Source: Aestuariivita boseongensis (GTDB lineage Bacteria; Pseudomonadota; Alphaproteobacteria; Rhodobacterales; Rhodobacteraceae). From it: a DNA stretch of 64,000 bases. Where the stretch lies: assembly GCF_001262635.1 (NCBI RefSeq), contig NZ_JXYH01000003.1:79650-143649 (forward strand), read 5' to 3'. A model generated the notes under the pieces. That model was given only the letters and a program-made list of their open reading frames with translations, was not told where the DNA came from and did no database searches. The position numbers and the translations under genes were made by a program. Shown piece after piece: positions 17,756 to 26,017 of this stretch (its first letter is position 1; every line of letters starts with the position of its first letter).

Positions 17756-19603
17756 TTAGCGATCCGCGCTTTTCAGGAAGCGGAACAGTTCCAGATTGAA
17801 CGCATCCGGCTGGTTGAAGAACGGCGCATGACGGCCGTTGGGAATGTCCTGGGGCGAGCCATTCCAAAGATTTCCGTATTTCAGCCGCGCGATGTAGTCG
17901 TGGTTCAGGAAGGGATCGTCGCTGCCATTCAGAATGGCGAAGGGAATGCGCCCCTCGCGCAGCATCCGCATCTGGCGCGGCCAGTCCACCACGCCCAACC
18001 GGCCCAGCATGTAGAACCGCGCGCGCCCGTCGGTGCGGCGCAAGTTCCGGTGGAGGAAAGCTGATTCTTCGGAAATCGGGGCGGTCGCACTGTTGGCATA
18101 ATTGTCTGACTCCGTGCGCGAGAAATACTGCTTGCTTGCCAGCACCAGATGGGAATCCGGATTATAACCACGCCCGAAATCATCCGGCACCATATTCAGC
18201 GGAGAGGTCCCGGTGATGCCCAGCGCCTTGACCGTGATATTCCCGCGCGCCGCAAGCTCCAGCGCGACATAGCCACCCAGAGACCAGCCAAAGACATAGA
18301 CTTCGGAGATGCCGCAATCGGCCAGAACAGTCTCGGCAATCTCGGCATAGGCGGGGATGTTGTAGCTGGTTTCGGGATCGGCGTTGGACGACACCCCGTG
18401 GCCCGGATAATCGAACGAGATCACGCGATAGGCGTCTGAAAACGCGCGGAATTGTTTGCAGAACGCCTCTTTGCAGGCGGAATTGCCGTGCAGGAACAAA
18501 AGCGCCGGTTTGTCGCCACCTGTATCTGCAATCGCGATGCTGCCATGAGGCGTTTCCAACATGCGTTCCGGGGCACCGGTCAGCGCCTCCCGGGCGGGGC
18601 GTTCGCGCCGCCGCCAACGGGCCATCAGGCTGGTGCGCGCTCCATCAGCGGCCTGCCGCAGTTCCTGCAACGCAGCCCAGAGACCGCCGGGATAGAACAC
18701 GACGATCAGAATGATCGCCAGCGCGATGATGATGTTTTGCCAGGCGCCAAAACCGCTGAGCCATTCACTGGCGACCGAAATGGCAAACGCCGCCAGAACC
18801 GGGCCCCAGATCGTACCCGCGCCGCCCACCAGCAGGATCGACAGAAGCAGGGTCAGAAACCCGATCCCGAACGCATCGGGTGAGGCCACGCGCAGATAGG
18901 CCGCGTAAAACGCACCCGCCATACCGGTGAACACCGCACTGGCCATCAGGGTCAGGGCACGGGTCCGGGCCTCGGATATTCCGCGGGCAATGGCATAGTA
19001 TTTGTTGTCACGCAGCGCGACGATAGAGCGGCCCAGGCGCGATCGGGTCACCCAGTACAGAAAGCCAAGATTGGCCACCAGCAGCGCCAGCCCGACAAAG
19101 TAATACCCGATCCGCCCGTCGCGGGAGAGGCGATAATCCCCGATGGTCAGCGTCGGCAGGGTGACCATGCCTGAAGTGCCACCGGTCACATCCGACGAAG
19201 AGATGACGACCAGATAAATCAATTGGCTCAGCGCGATGGTGACCAGGATCACATAAATCCCGTCCAGCCTGAGAACCGGCAAAGCGATCAGCAGCGCAAC
19301 GAATGCGGCCGTGCCCCCACCCGCCAGGATCGACAGCCATGGCGAAAAGCCCAGTGTCTTGGCCAGGATTGCGTAAGTGTAGATGCCGACCGCAAACAAC
19401 GCCACATGGGCAAAGTTGAACAGCCCGCCAAATCCCAGGCTCAGATCCCAGCTGGTGGCAACGATGGCAAAGACAAAGGCCAGGATGACCACGTGGCGGA
19501 AATAGGTGGCATCGAAAACAAACGGATACACGATCAGCGCAGCCAGCGCGATCAGCAGCGGCAGCAAGCCCTGGGTTCGGTGGAGGGACGGATCATAGCG
19601 CAT
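17756..19603 (-). CDS. LivM-type ABC permease fused to a complete alpha/beta hydrolase
   Basis: A 615-residue two-domain protein in one uninterrupted frame. Residues 1-310 are a branched-chain-amino-acid-type permease with about eight to ten membrane helices: GFGGLFNFAHVALFAVGIYTYAIL and the SRLGRSIVALRDN coupling loop are LivM hallmarks. A basic linker follows (about 311-345, with RWRRRERPAR). Residues 348-612 form a full alpha/beta hydrolase: oxyanion HG at 372-373, nucleophile Ser441 in GWSLGG, acid Asp562 or Asp563 in NGSDDPFLNHDY, and His592 in NGRHAPF. A LivM alone is about 330 residues, so this is a true fusion. The hydrolase is probably cytoplasmic, where it could cleave an imported ester, lactone or amide. 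Last gene of a five-gene operon, one base after livH. Confidence 0.93.
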   Translation of the reverse strand: MRYDPSLHRTQGLLPLLIALAALIVYPFVFDATYFRHVVILAFVFAIVATSWDLSLGFGGLFNFAHVALFAVGIYTYAILAKTLGFSPWLSILAGGGTAAFVALLIALPVLRLDGIYVILVTIALSQLIYLVVISSSDVTGGTSGMVTLPTLTIGDYRLSRDGRIGYYFVGLALLVANLGFLYWVTRSRLGRSIVALRDNKYYAIARGISEARTRALTLMASAVFTGMAGAFYAAYLRVASPDAFGIGFLTLLLSILLVGGAGTIWGPVLAAFAISVASEWLSGFGAWQNIIIALAIILIVVFYPGGLWAALQELRQAADGARTSLMARWRRRERPAREALTGAPERMLETPHGSIAIADTGGDKPALLFLHGNSACKEAFCKQFRAFSDAYRVISFDYPGHGVSSNADPETSYNIPAYAEIAETVLADCGISEVYVFGWSLGGYVALELAARGNITVKALGITGTSPLNMVPDDFGRGYNPDSHLVLASKQYFSRTESDNYANSATAPISEESAFLHRNLRRTDGRARFYMLGRLGVVDWPRQMRMLREGRIPFAILNGSDDPFLNHDYIARLKYGNLWNGSPQDIPNGRHAPFFNQPDAFNLELFRFLKSADR

Positions 19604-19604
19604 G

Positions 19605-20492
19605 TCAGAGCGTTCTTTGATATTTGCCGAACAGCCCCTCGGGCTTGATCAGCAAGACGACAATCATGGTCAGGAAAAGGACCGCAGGCGCCCAATAGAG
19701 GCCAAAGACATAGATCGAGAAGGCTTCAAGCAAGCCGATGATGAAGGCCGCATAGATCGGGCTGGAAAACCGGGCGATCCCGCCAAAGATCACGACGATC
19801 AGCGCTTTCATCAGCGGTTCTGCCCCCATGGCGGGGTTCATGAAGCGGATCGTGCCGACAAAGACACCGGCAAGTCCTGCAGTGACAGCAGACAGTCCGA
19901 AGGCCAATGCGAAATAGATCGGGACATCCAGCCCCAGAAGCTGCGCCGCTTCCCTGTTCTGCGACACCGCCCGCATCGACCGGCCCGGGCGTGTGTATCT
20001 GAGGAACAGGCCCAGACCAATCAGGATCGCCAGCACGACGACCAGCAAAAGAACCTCGGACCAGGCAAGCTGAAACTCGGCCACTGCGACGGTGCCTTCG
20101 ACCAATTCCGGGATCTGCTTCGATCTCGGCCCCCAGATCAGCAGCAAGGCGTTTTCCAGAATGGCGGAACCGGCCAGCGTGGTAATCACCGTGATCAGGA
20201 CGACATCGGCGCGCCGCTCGAACGGTTTGACCAGCAGAAAATGGATGACGGCCCCGATGGCAAACATCACCCCCGTCGTCACCGCCAGCGCCAGACCCAG
20301 CGGCAGGCCGTATGCATCCGCACTGGCGAATTGCCAGGCGACATAGGCTCCCAACGCGATGAATGCGCCATGTGCAAAGTTGAAAATGCCCAGCGTCGTC
20401 CAGACCAGCGACAAACCCGTGGCCATAAGCGCATAGAGCGCGCCCAGCACCAGCCCGCCCTTGATGATCGAGAAAAGGGTGATCGGATCCAT
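19605..20492 (-). CDS. livH: LivH-type ABC transporter permease
   Basis: A 295-residue inner-membrane permease of the branched-chain amino acid or amide uptake family. MATGLSLVWTTLGIFNFAHGAF near the N-terminus and the cytoplasmic loop RPGRSMRAVSQNREAAQLLG, which contacts the ATPase, are characteristic. About eight membrane helices. It pairs with the fused LivM permease downstream (one-base gap), and its ATG overlaps the stop of the ATPase gene upstream by one base. Substrate not determinable from sequence. Confidence 0.93.
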   Translation of the reverse strand: MDPITLFSIIKGGLVLGALYALMATGLSLVWTTLGIFNFAHGAFIALGAYVAWQFASADAYGLPLGLALAVTTGVMFAIGAVIHFLLVKPFERRADVVLITVITTLAGSAILENALLLIWGPRSKQIPELVEGTVAVAEFQLAWSEVLLLVVVLAILIGLGLFLRYTRPGRSMRAVSQNREAAQLLGLDVPIYFALAFGLSAVTAGLAGVFVGTIRFMNPAMGAEPLMKALIVVIFGGIARFSSPIYAAFIIGLLEAFSIYVFGLYWAPAVLFLTMIVVLLIKPEGLFGKYQRTL

Positions 20493-21271
20493 CAGGTCAC
20501 CTCTCCGAAAAGCATGGCCATCAGGCCCTCGTGGCCGGGTATCTCATCCCGCTCCATCACGCGGGAAATGCGTCCGTGGTCGAACAGGTAAAGCCGGTCG
20601 ATAATCCGTTCGAGGAACGCCACATCCTGGTCAATCAGGATGATCGGCAGGCCGGTTTCGCGCACAGTGACAATGGCGTCACACAGCTCGGACCGAACCT
20701 TGGGTGACAGGCCCAGGGTCGGTTCATCCAGGATCAGCATGCGCGGGGCCGACAGCAGACCGGCCGCGACAGACACCATCTGCCGCTCCCCACCCGACAG
20801 AAACCGGATCTTGTGGACCAACCGCTCGGACAGACGGGGGAAAAGGCCCAGAACGTCCGCACGGCTCCACCCCTGCCTGCCGGATGCGGCACGGGTCGAG
20901 ATCGACAGGGTCTCGTCCACAGTCAGCTCCGGAAACAGCAGATTGCCTTGCTGCACATGAATCAGCCCCGCCCGCGCGACAGTCTTGGGATCCATCCGGC
21001 GGCGCGTGATCGCATCATAGTTGAAGTTCTGCCAGCGGCGGCTGCCACGCGCGCCGGAGCGGTTCATCTGCTGGCCGTCAAAGCGGATATCGCCGCTCCA
21101 CGGATCAATCAGGCCGCTGAGCGTTTTCAGAAGCGTTGTCTTGCCGTGGCCATTGGGCCCGAAAATGCCAATGCTTTCGCCCGCACCGACCGACAGGTTG
21201 ATATCGCGGAAGATCTGGACCGGGTCATACCCGCCAGAAAGGTCTGTCACTTGCAGGATCGGATCAGCCAT
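20492..21271 (-). CDS. livF: LivF-type ABC transporter ATP-binding protein
   Basis: A 259-residue ATPase. Walker A is GPNGHGKTT, the signature LSGGERQM is intact, and Walker B is MLILDEPTLGL, so this subunit should be fully active. The start at 21271 (MADPILQVTDL) is chosen because it gives the family's N-terminus and overlaps the end of the livG-like gene by eight bases. It is longer than most LivF proteins by an insert near residues 60-80 (RSGARGSRRWQNFNYDAITRRR). Confidence 0.92.
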   Translation of the reverse strand: MADPILQVTDLSGGYDPVQIFRDINLSVGAGESIGIFGPNGHGKTTLLKTLSGLIDPWSGDIRFDGQQMNRSGARGSRRWQNFNYDAITRRRMDPKTVARAGLIHVQQGNLLFPELTVDETLSISTRAASGRQGWSRADVLGLFPRLSERLVHKIRFLSGGERQMVSVAAGLLSAPRMLILDEPTLGLSPKVRSELCDAIVTVRETGLPIILIDQDVAFLERIIDRLYLFDHGRISRVMERDEIPGHEGLMAMLFGEVT

Positions 21272-22001
21272 GCGCGACCCCCAGATAGGCTTCAACCACC
21301 TTGGCATCGGCAATCACCACCCGTGGAGCGCCCGATGCAATGACACGCCCCTGATCCAGAACGATCAAGCGATCGGACACCTCCATCAGAAGGGACAGGA
21401 CATGTTCGATCAGAACGACCGTCACACCCGAGGCGCGGATCGCCAGGACAATATCGCGCATCCGGTCAATCTCAGGTCCGGTCAGGCTGGAGGCGGGTTC
21501 ATCCATCAAGATCACCCGCGGCTTCAGCGCCAGGGCCGAGGCGATCATCAACTGCTTGCGATAGAAAATCGGCACCCCACCAGCGAGCATATTGTGCATG
21601 GTCGGTGGGTACCCGACCAGATCAAGGATCTGGCCCGCCCGCGCGACCTGCTGATCGAACTGCAGCTTGGGCGCATGTGCCTCCACGGCGACAAGCACAT
21701 TGTCGACCGCGCTGAGGGACGCAAACACGTTTTCCCGCTGGAAGGTGCGTGCAACGCCAGAAAGCGCGATAGCATGTGCGCCCAGCCCGCCAAGGCTGCG
21801 CCCGTCCAACGCAACCTCTCCGGCGGTAGGGCCGAAGGGGACTTTGGTGATGATGTTGAACAGCGTGCTCTTGCCGCTGCCATTCGGGCCGGCGATGCCC
21901 AGGATTTCCCCGGGATGCACGTCAAAGCTGACATCATCGACGGCCTTTAGGCCGCCAAAATGCTTGGTCAAGCCACGGGCTGAGAGAAGCGGTTCGGACA
22001 T
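21264..22001 (-). CDS. livG: LivG-type ABC transporter ATP-binding protein with divergent signature motif
   Basis: A 245-residue ATPase with Walker A GPNGSGKST and Walker B VILMDEPASSL. Where LivG proteins normally carry a signature like LPYGQQRRLEIARAL, this one reads VPIFYRKQLMIASAL, a marked departure from the LSGGQ consensus. One of the two ATP sites may therefore be degenerate, while LivF keeps a normal LSGGE. The ATG at 22001 (MSEPLLSARGL) is preferred to one at 22049 because a strong hairpin lies between them and the shorter form matches LivG. The binding-protein gene is upstream. Confidence 0.9.
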   Translation of the reverse strand: MSEPLLSARGLTKHFGGLKAVDDVSFDVHPGEILGIAGPNGSGKSTLFNIITKVPFGPTAGEVALDGRSLGGLGAHAIALSGVARTFQRENVFASLSAVDNVLVAVEAHAPKLQFDQQVARAGQILDLVGYPPTMHNMLAGGVPIFYRKQLMIASALALKPRVILMDEPASSLTGPEIDRMRDIVLAIRASGVTVVLIEHVLSLLMEVSDRLIVLDQGRVIASGAPRVVIADAKVVEAYLGVAHG

Positions 22002-22013
22002 GGGTGCAAAAGC

Positions 22014-22039
22014 CCCCGCCGCGCTTGGGCGCAGCGGGG
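22014..22039 (-). terminator. Strong hairpin between the binding-protein gene and livG
   Basis: An 11-bp stem with one G-T wobble on the RNA strand and a four-base loop lies 16 bp after the binding-protein stop, and is followed by CTTTTG. Such intercistronic stems usually let the binding protein be made in excess over the membrane subunits by stopping most transcripts or protecting the upstream mRNA. Confidence 0.65.
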
Positions 22040-22054
22040 ACACCTTCATTGAGT

Positions 22055-23296
22055 TCAGTTGCCGCTCACCCAGGGCGGCAGGCGGAATTCGCCATTGGCG
22101 AATTTCTCCGGGCCGACCAGAACGCGTTCACCGTCCCACAGCTGCCAGAAGGACACCGGGATGTGGTCATTGCTTTGCAGGGCAACATGGGTTTCGGGGT
22201 CGAACTCGATATTCCCGGCGACAGTCTCTTGCTTGATGCTACCGATGGCCTTGCCGATCGCGGTGCGGTCTGTCGGATCGCCGACTTGTTCCAGCGCCAT
22301 GAAGTACATGTTGGTCATCTCATAAAGGCCCACACCATAGGCCCCGGATTCAATACCGAACTTGTCGCGATATTCCTGCATCAGCTGCTGACCGCGCGGC
22401 CATTTCGGTGAATCGAGCGGGCCGCCGATCAGGTTGTACAGAACACCTGTGGACTGATCGCCTGTCAGCTCGACGAATTCCGGGACCGAGGGCGCATATT
22501 GCAGGAAGACAAGGCTGTCGGTCGGGTTCTCAAGGAATTGCCTATGGAACAGGGCCGAGTTTCCGGGGATGTAATCGGTATTGATCACCAGGTCGGGATT
22601 GGTTTCGTTCACCTTGGCAAGGATGACCTTCCAGTCACTGACTTCTCCAAAAGGGACCAGTTCATCGACGACAACGTCCCATCCGCCTTCGGTGAAGGAC
22701 AGTTTCACCCCCTCCGAGATGGTCTTGGAATAGGGGTTGTCCGACGAAATGATCGCAACCGTCTTGCTGTCCAGCGTGACTTTGCCCGCTTCTGCAAGGC
22801 TTTCCACCATGGGCAGAACATCGGTTTCATAACCTTTGAAAGACGCGGTGTAGGACCAGCAGCAGGTATAGTAATCGGGATCCTGGCTGACGATAGCCGC
22901 AAAGCCCGGACTGGGCCCAGCCGCGATATAGGGCATGTTTTCTTCGGCCATCAAGTCGACTTCGAACATCGACAGGCTGGCATATCCGGTCAGGATCACC
23001 TCGACCCCGTCCGTGCCCAGAAGGCGTTCAACCGCGCTTGAGACATTTGCGGCCGAGTGGTCTTTGACATCGGCCACTTCGATTTCGAACGTGTATCCGG
23101 CCACGCCCCCCTTGGCGTTGGCTTCCTCTACGGCCCATTGCACGCCGCGCAGGAATTCTTCCCCATCTGACGCGGTCGGTCCGGTCAGAGGGGCAAGGAC
23201 GCCGATCTTCATGACCTCGGCCGATGCCGCCCCTGCACCCAGCGCAAGCAGGCTGACCGTCGCCAGCGCCAGTGATTTTGAGTTCAGTGTTTTCAT
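22055..23296 (-). CDS. Periplasmic substrate-binding protein of the LivJ/amide type
   Basis: A 413-residue type 1 periplasmic binding protein. A signal peptide (MKTLNSKSLALATVSLLALG, cleaved near ASA-EV) precedes IGVLAPLTGPTASDGEEFLRG, the usual first strand and ligand loop of COG0683 proteins. An unusual Cys-Cys pair occurs in PDYYTCCWSYTA in the lobe-hinge region. Ligands of this family range from branched-chain amino acids to amides, urea and aromatic acids, so the ligand is open. The start at 23296 has AGGGAGA upstream. First gene of the operon, divergent from the LuxR gene. Confidence 0.92.
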   Translation of the reverse strand: MKTLNSKSLALATVSLLALGAGAASAEVMKIGVLAPLTGPTASDGEEFLRGVQWAVEEANAKGGVAGYTFEIEVADVKDHSAANVSSAVERLLGTDGVEVILTGYASLSMFEVDLMAEENMPYIAAGPSPGFAAIVSQDPDYYTCCWSYTASFKGYETDVLPMVESLAEAGKVTLDSKTVAIISSDNPYSKTISEGVKLSFTEGGWDVVVDELVPFGEVSDWKVILAKVNETNPDLVINTDYIPGNSALFHRQFLENPTDSLVFLQYAPSVPEFVELTGDQSTGVLYNLIGGPLDSPKWPRGQQLMQEYRDKFGIESGAYGVGLYEMTNMYFMALEQVGDPTDRTAIGKAIGSIKQETVAGNIEFDPETHVALQSNDHIPVSFWQLWDGERVLVGPEKFANGEFRLPPWVSGN

Positions 23297-23435
23297 TGCG
23301 AAAATCTCCCTGTTGTGGGGAAAGGATCGCGCGGCACCTGAATTCGGCACAACTGGCAAATCTTGCAAAAAGAACGCCCTTGGCCAACAATCACGTCCAA
23401 AGATGGACCCAACACTGGGTGGCATCGGAGATCAC
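23297..23435. promoter_or_regulatory. Divergent control region between the ABC operon and the LuxR gene
   Basis: This 139-bp gap must hold both promoters. It contains GCAA-ATC-TTGC near its middle and a dyad ACCCA-ACAC-TGGGT at 23407-23420, in the leader of the LuxR gene. Neither matches the 18-20 bp lux or tra box consensus well. The dyad is still the best candidate for a regulator site. Confidence 0.4.
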
Positions 23436-24164
23436 ATGACCGCACAACTGGGACAGATCAGTTTTTTCGACAGGGCCACCGACATCCCGCTGGCCGCGTT
23501 CCAGGGCGAGATCGACGGCTTTCTTGCCCGGCATGATCTGCACCATTACAGCTTTGTTCAGCTCATACGCGGGGCCAACCAGCAGAAGGCGCAGGATCTG
23601 AACCTGCATACCAACTACGACGGGGCCTGGATCGAACGGTACACCAGCCGCCGCTATGACCAACTGGACCCGGTCTGCGATTTGGGACGGAAAGCGAAGG
23701 CTCCTTTCTGGTGGGGTGGGGCGAAATTTCTGTCCGATTTCGAAAAGCGCCAAAGACGCGTTTTCTGGGAGGCTGAGGACTTCGGTATCGTTTACGGCGT
23801 ATCCATCCCGGTACGGTCGATGGATGGATCAATGGGGCTGGTGTCCTTCACAGCCGGAAGCGCCAGCGACATTCGCGACATCTTGAGGGAAGCCGGGCCC
23901 GAGCTGCACGTGGCCGCCCATCAGATCACCGATCGCCTGATTGAGCGAAGTGACGAAGACGCGCCCGCGCACAGCCCGCTCAGCCCGCGCGAGCGTGAAA
24001 GCCTGATCTGGGTCGTTCAGGGCATGACCAGCGAAGAAATCGCCGAACGCATGTTGCTGTCAGTTTCGGCGGTTAACTACCATTTGGGCAACGCAACCCG
24101 GAAGCTGACGGCCCGGAACCGGCACCACGCTGCCTTGCTGGCAATGTCAAAAGGGCTGATTTGA
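23436..24164 (+). CDS. LuxR-family acyl-homoserine-lactone-type receptor/regulator
   Basis: A 242-residue protein with an N-terminal autoinducer-binding domain and a C-terminal LuxR helix-turn-helix. Every one of the nine residues conserved in quorum-sensing LuxR proteins is present at exactly TraR spacing (offset +8): Trp65, Tyr69, Asp78, Pro79, Trp93 and Gly121 in the pocket; Glu186, Leu190 and Gly196 in the DNA-binding domain (LSPREREsLIWVVQG). The start at 23436 has GGAG six bases upstream. There is no luxI-type synthase anywhere in the window, so it is a solo or pairs with a distant synthase. It is divergent from the ABC importer with the permease-hydrolase fusion, the obvious target. 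Confidence 0.95.
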   Translation: MTAQLGQISFFDRATDIPLAAFQGEIDGFLARHDLHHYSFVQLIRGANQQKAQDLNLHTNYDGAWIERYTSRRYDQLDPVCDLGRKAKAPFWWGGAKFLSDFEKRQRRVFWEAEDFGIVYGVSIPVRSMDGSMGLVSFTAGSASDIRDILREAGPELHVAAHQITDRLIERSDEDAPAHSPLSPRERESLIWVVQGMTSEEIAERMLLSVSAVNYHLGNATRKLTARNRHHAALLAMSKGLI

Positions 24165-24183
24165 CCCAGGGCCTTGATCGCGC

Positions 24184-25107
24184 TCATGCCTCCTGCGCAT
24201 CCGCCTTCACCTGTTCCATAACCACCGTGCGCGTCGGAAACGGAATATTGATGCCGGCTTCATCCAATGCTTCTTTCACCTTGCGCTTCATGTCCGCCTG
24301 ATAGGCGAAGTAATCACCGCTGCTACACCACACGCGCGCAAGGAAATCGACACTGCTGCTTCCAAGATTATTGACCTGAAAGAAGGGCTCGGGCGTTTCC
24401 AGCGACCGCGGATCGGCCATGATCGTGTCACGAATGACTTTTTCGGCGAGAGCCAGATCAGCACCATAGCCAACGCCAAAAACCCATTCGGCACGCCGCT
24501 GGTTGTAACCAGAGTAGTTCTTGATCGTGTTCCCCCAAACTTCGGAGTTTGGGACGATCACCTTCACGTTCCCCATATCGGCCAGTTCGGTATAGTTCAA
24601 CGTGATGTCTTTGACCGTTCCCATAACATCATTGATCTGAACGAAATCGCCGATTTTCAGAGGGCGGAACAGGATGATCATGACCCCCGCAGCGACGTTC
24701 GACAGAGTGCCCTGCAAGGCCAGACCTACCGCCAGACCGGCTGCACCGATCACCGCGATGATTGACGTCGTCTGAATGCCGAAGGTGTTCAGGATGAACA
24801 GGAACGTAAAGCCAAGTATGGTATAGCCGGCCAGATTGCTGAGGAAATTAAAGAGCGTACTGTCCAGCCGCGAGTGGCTTTCCCCAATGGCCCTGATCCG
24901 ACGGCGCACGATACGCGACAAAAGCAGACCGACACACAGGATAAAGACAGCCGCGACGGTGTTTCCCAAGATCCCAAGAATGGCCTCAAGGGTCAGCAGA
25001 TCGCTTATCGACGTCCCGTTGTAGATCTCCGCATCCAGCAGGCCCGTCAGCCTTTCCCAAAGGCCTTGTGCAATCTCGCTGCTCGTCTCGACGATTTCGT
25101 TTTCCAT
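24184..25107 (-). CDS. MscS-family mechanosensitive ion channel (second paralogue)
   Basis: A 307-residue channel with three to four membrane helices. The pore and vestibule motifs are AAGLAVGLALQGTLSNVAAGVMI, FRPLKIGDFVQINDVMGTV and VIVPNSEVWGNTIKNYS. The C-terminus INIPFPTRTVVMEQ is standard. The start at 25107 (MENEIVETSSEI) has GGAGAGA upstream, and the upstream extension is basic and low in protein character. It follows phyR across a strong GNRA-loop hairpin, so it may share the stress-controlled transcript, which would fit an osmotic role. Confidence 0.92.
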   Translation of the reverse strand: MENEIVETSSEIAQGLWERLTGLLDAEIYNGTSISDLLTLEAILGILGNTVAAVFILCVGLLLSRIVRRRIRAIGESHSRLDSTLFNFLSNLAGYTILGFTFLFILNTFGIQTTSIIAVIGAAGLAVGLALQGTLSNVAAGVMIILFRPLKIGDFVQINDVMGTVKDITLNYTELADMGNVKVIVPNSEVWGNTIKNYSGYNQRRAEWVFGVGYGADLALAEKVIRDTIMADPRSLETPEPFFQVNNLGSSSVDFLARVWCSSGDYFAYQADMKRKVKEALDEAGINIPFPTRTVVMEQVKADAQEA

Positions 25108-25120
25108 GCAATCTCTCCGT

Positions 25121-25142
25121 CCCGTGGGGGCAACCCCACGGG
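25121..25142 (-). terminator. Nine-base-pair hairpin with GNRA-like loop between phyR and mscS
   Basis: CCCGTGGGG pairs perfectly with CCCCACGGG around a four-base loop. On the plus strand it is followed by TATTTTCTTTC and on the minus strand by the ribosome binding site of the channel gene. It may attenuate readthrough from phyR or stabilise that mRNA. Confidence 0.55.
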
Positions 25143-25168
25143 TATTTTCTTTCCTGGGTGTTCGGGGA

Positions 25169-25984
25169 TTAGACTTTGATCGCTTCGCTGCTGGCAAAGA
25201 ACATGGCTTGGCTCACGGCCGATTTCACCTGTTCTTCGGTATAGGGCTTGGTGATCAGAAATGCGGGCTCGGGCCCTTTGCCCGTAAGCAGACGTTCCGG
25301 GAACGCCGTGATAAAGATCACCGGGCAGTCCCCGTGTGTATCAAGGATCCTGTTTACCGCATCAATTCCGCTGGAGTTATCTGCAAGCTGGATGTCAGAC
25401 AGGATCATGTCGAAATCCTGCGAGGCGGCCAGATCAATCGCACCTTTTTCCGTGCGTGCAATGCCAACAACATCGTGACCCAGATCCGACACCATGGATT
25501 CAAGATCCATGGCGATGATTGCCTCGTCTTCGATGATCAGAATACGCCCCGATACACTGCGCGCCATTTCTGCATAAGCGATGTCCACAAGCTCGGCCGC
25601 CTCTTCTTCTTCGACGCCAAGAATGCGCGCAATTTGTTCGACCCGGAACTCTTCGATTGTCCGCAGCAACAGTGCTTCACGCGTGTTCGGCGTAAGCTGG
25701 GCCAGCCTTTTCTGCGCCTGCTTTTCCAATCCCGTATCGGCCGATGATGGATCGACCGTTGCCCCCGTCGATGCCCAGATGTTGTGGAACGCACGGAAAA
25801 GGGCAACACGCAAATCGGTCTCTTGGCTGATAGGTGCCGGATCTGACAGAATTGCTTCCAACGTTGCCACAGCGAAGCTGTCTCCGCTCTGCTGCCGACC
25901 GGTCAGGGCACGTGCATAGCGCCGCAAATATGGCAGAAGGTCGCCGATTTCATTGGCAAGCTCATCACCAGTCAGTCCCGTCAT
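25169..25984 (-). CDS. phyR: PhyR, anti-anti-sigma response regulator of the general stress response
   Basis: A 271-residue protein with an N-terminal sigma-factor-like domain (about 1-140, with FRAFHNIW and EQIARILGVEEEEAAELVD) and a C-terminal receiver (from residue 147, IIEDEAIIAMDLESM). The phosphoacceptor is Asp197 in MILSDIQLAD, the switch Thr is in VIFITAFPE, and Lys is in ITKPYTEEQV. When phosphorylated, PhyR captures NepR and frees EcfG. It is divergent from nepR-ecfG and carries an EcfG-type promoter on its own strand, giving positive feedback. Confidence 0.97.
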   Translation of the reverse strand: MTGLTGDELANEIGDLLPYLRRYARALTGRQQSGDSFAVATLEAILSDPAPISQETDLRVALFRAFHNIWASTGATVDPSSADTGLEKQAQKRLAQLTPNTREALLLRTIEEFRVEQIARILGVEEEEAAELVDIAYAEMARSVSGRILIIEDEAIIAMDLESMVSDLGHDVVGIARTEKGAIDLAASQDFDMILSDIQLADNSSGIDAVNRILDTHGDCPVIFITAFPERLLTGKGPEPAFLITKPYTEEQVKSAVSQAMFFASSEAIKV

Positions 25985-26017
25985 TTTTTGTCTTCCTCAG
26001 AAAATTTGCTATTTCAT

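Noticed and set aside
17756..19603. Permease-hydrolase fusion as an assembly or frameshift artefact
   Set aside because: The frame is continuous over 615 codons with a plausible basic linker, a full catalytic triad and no stop or codon-usage break at the junction. Re-sequencing would still be a fair check.
23404..23423. Classical 20-bp lux box
   Set aside because: Only the central 14 bases are symmetric (5-bp arms) and the outer bases do not match the lux/tra consensus; kept only as a weak dyad.
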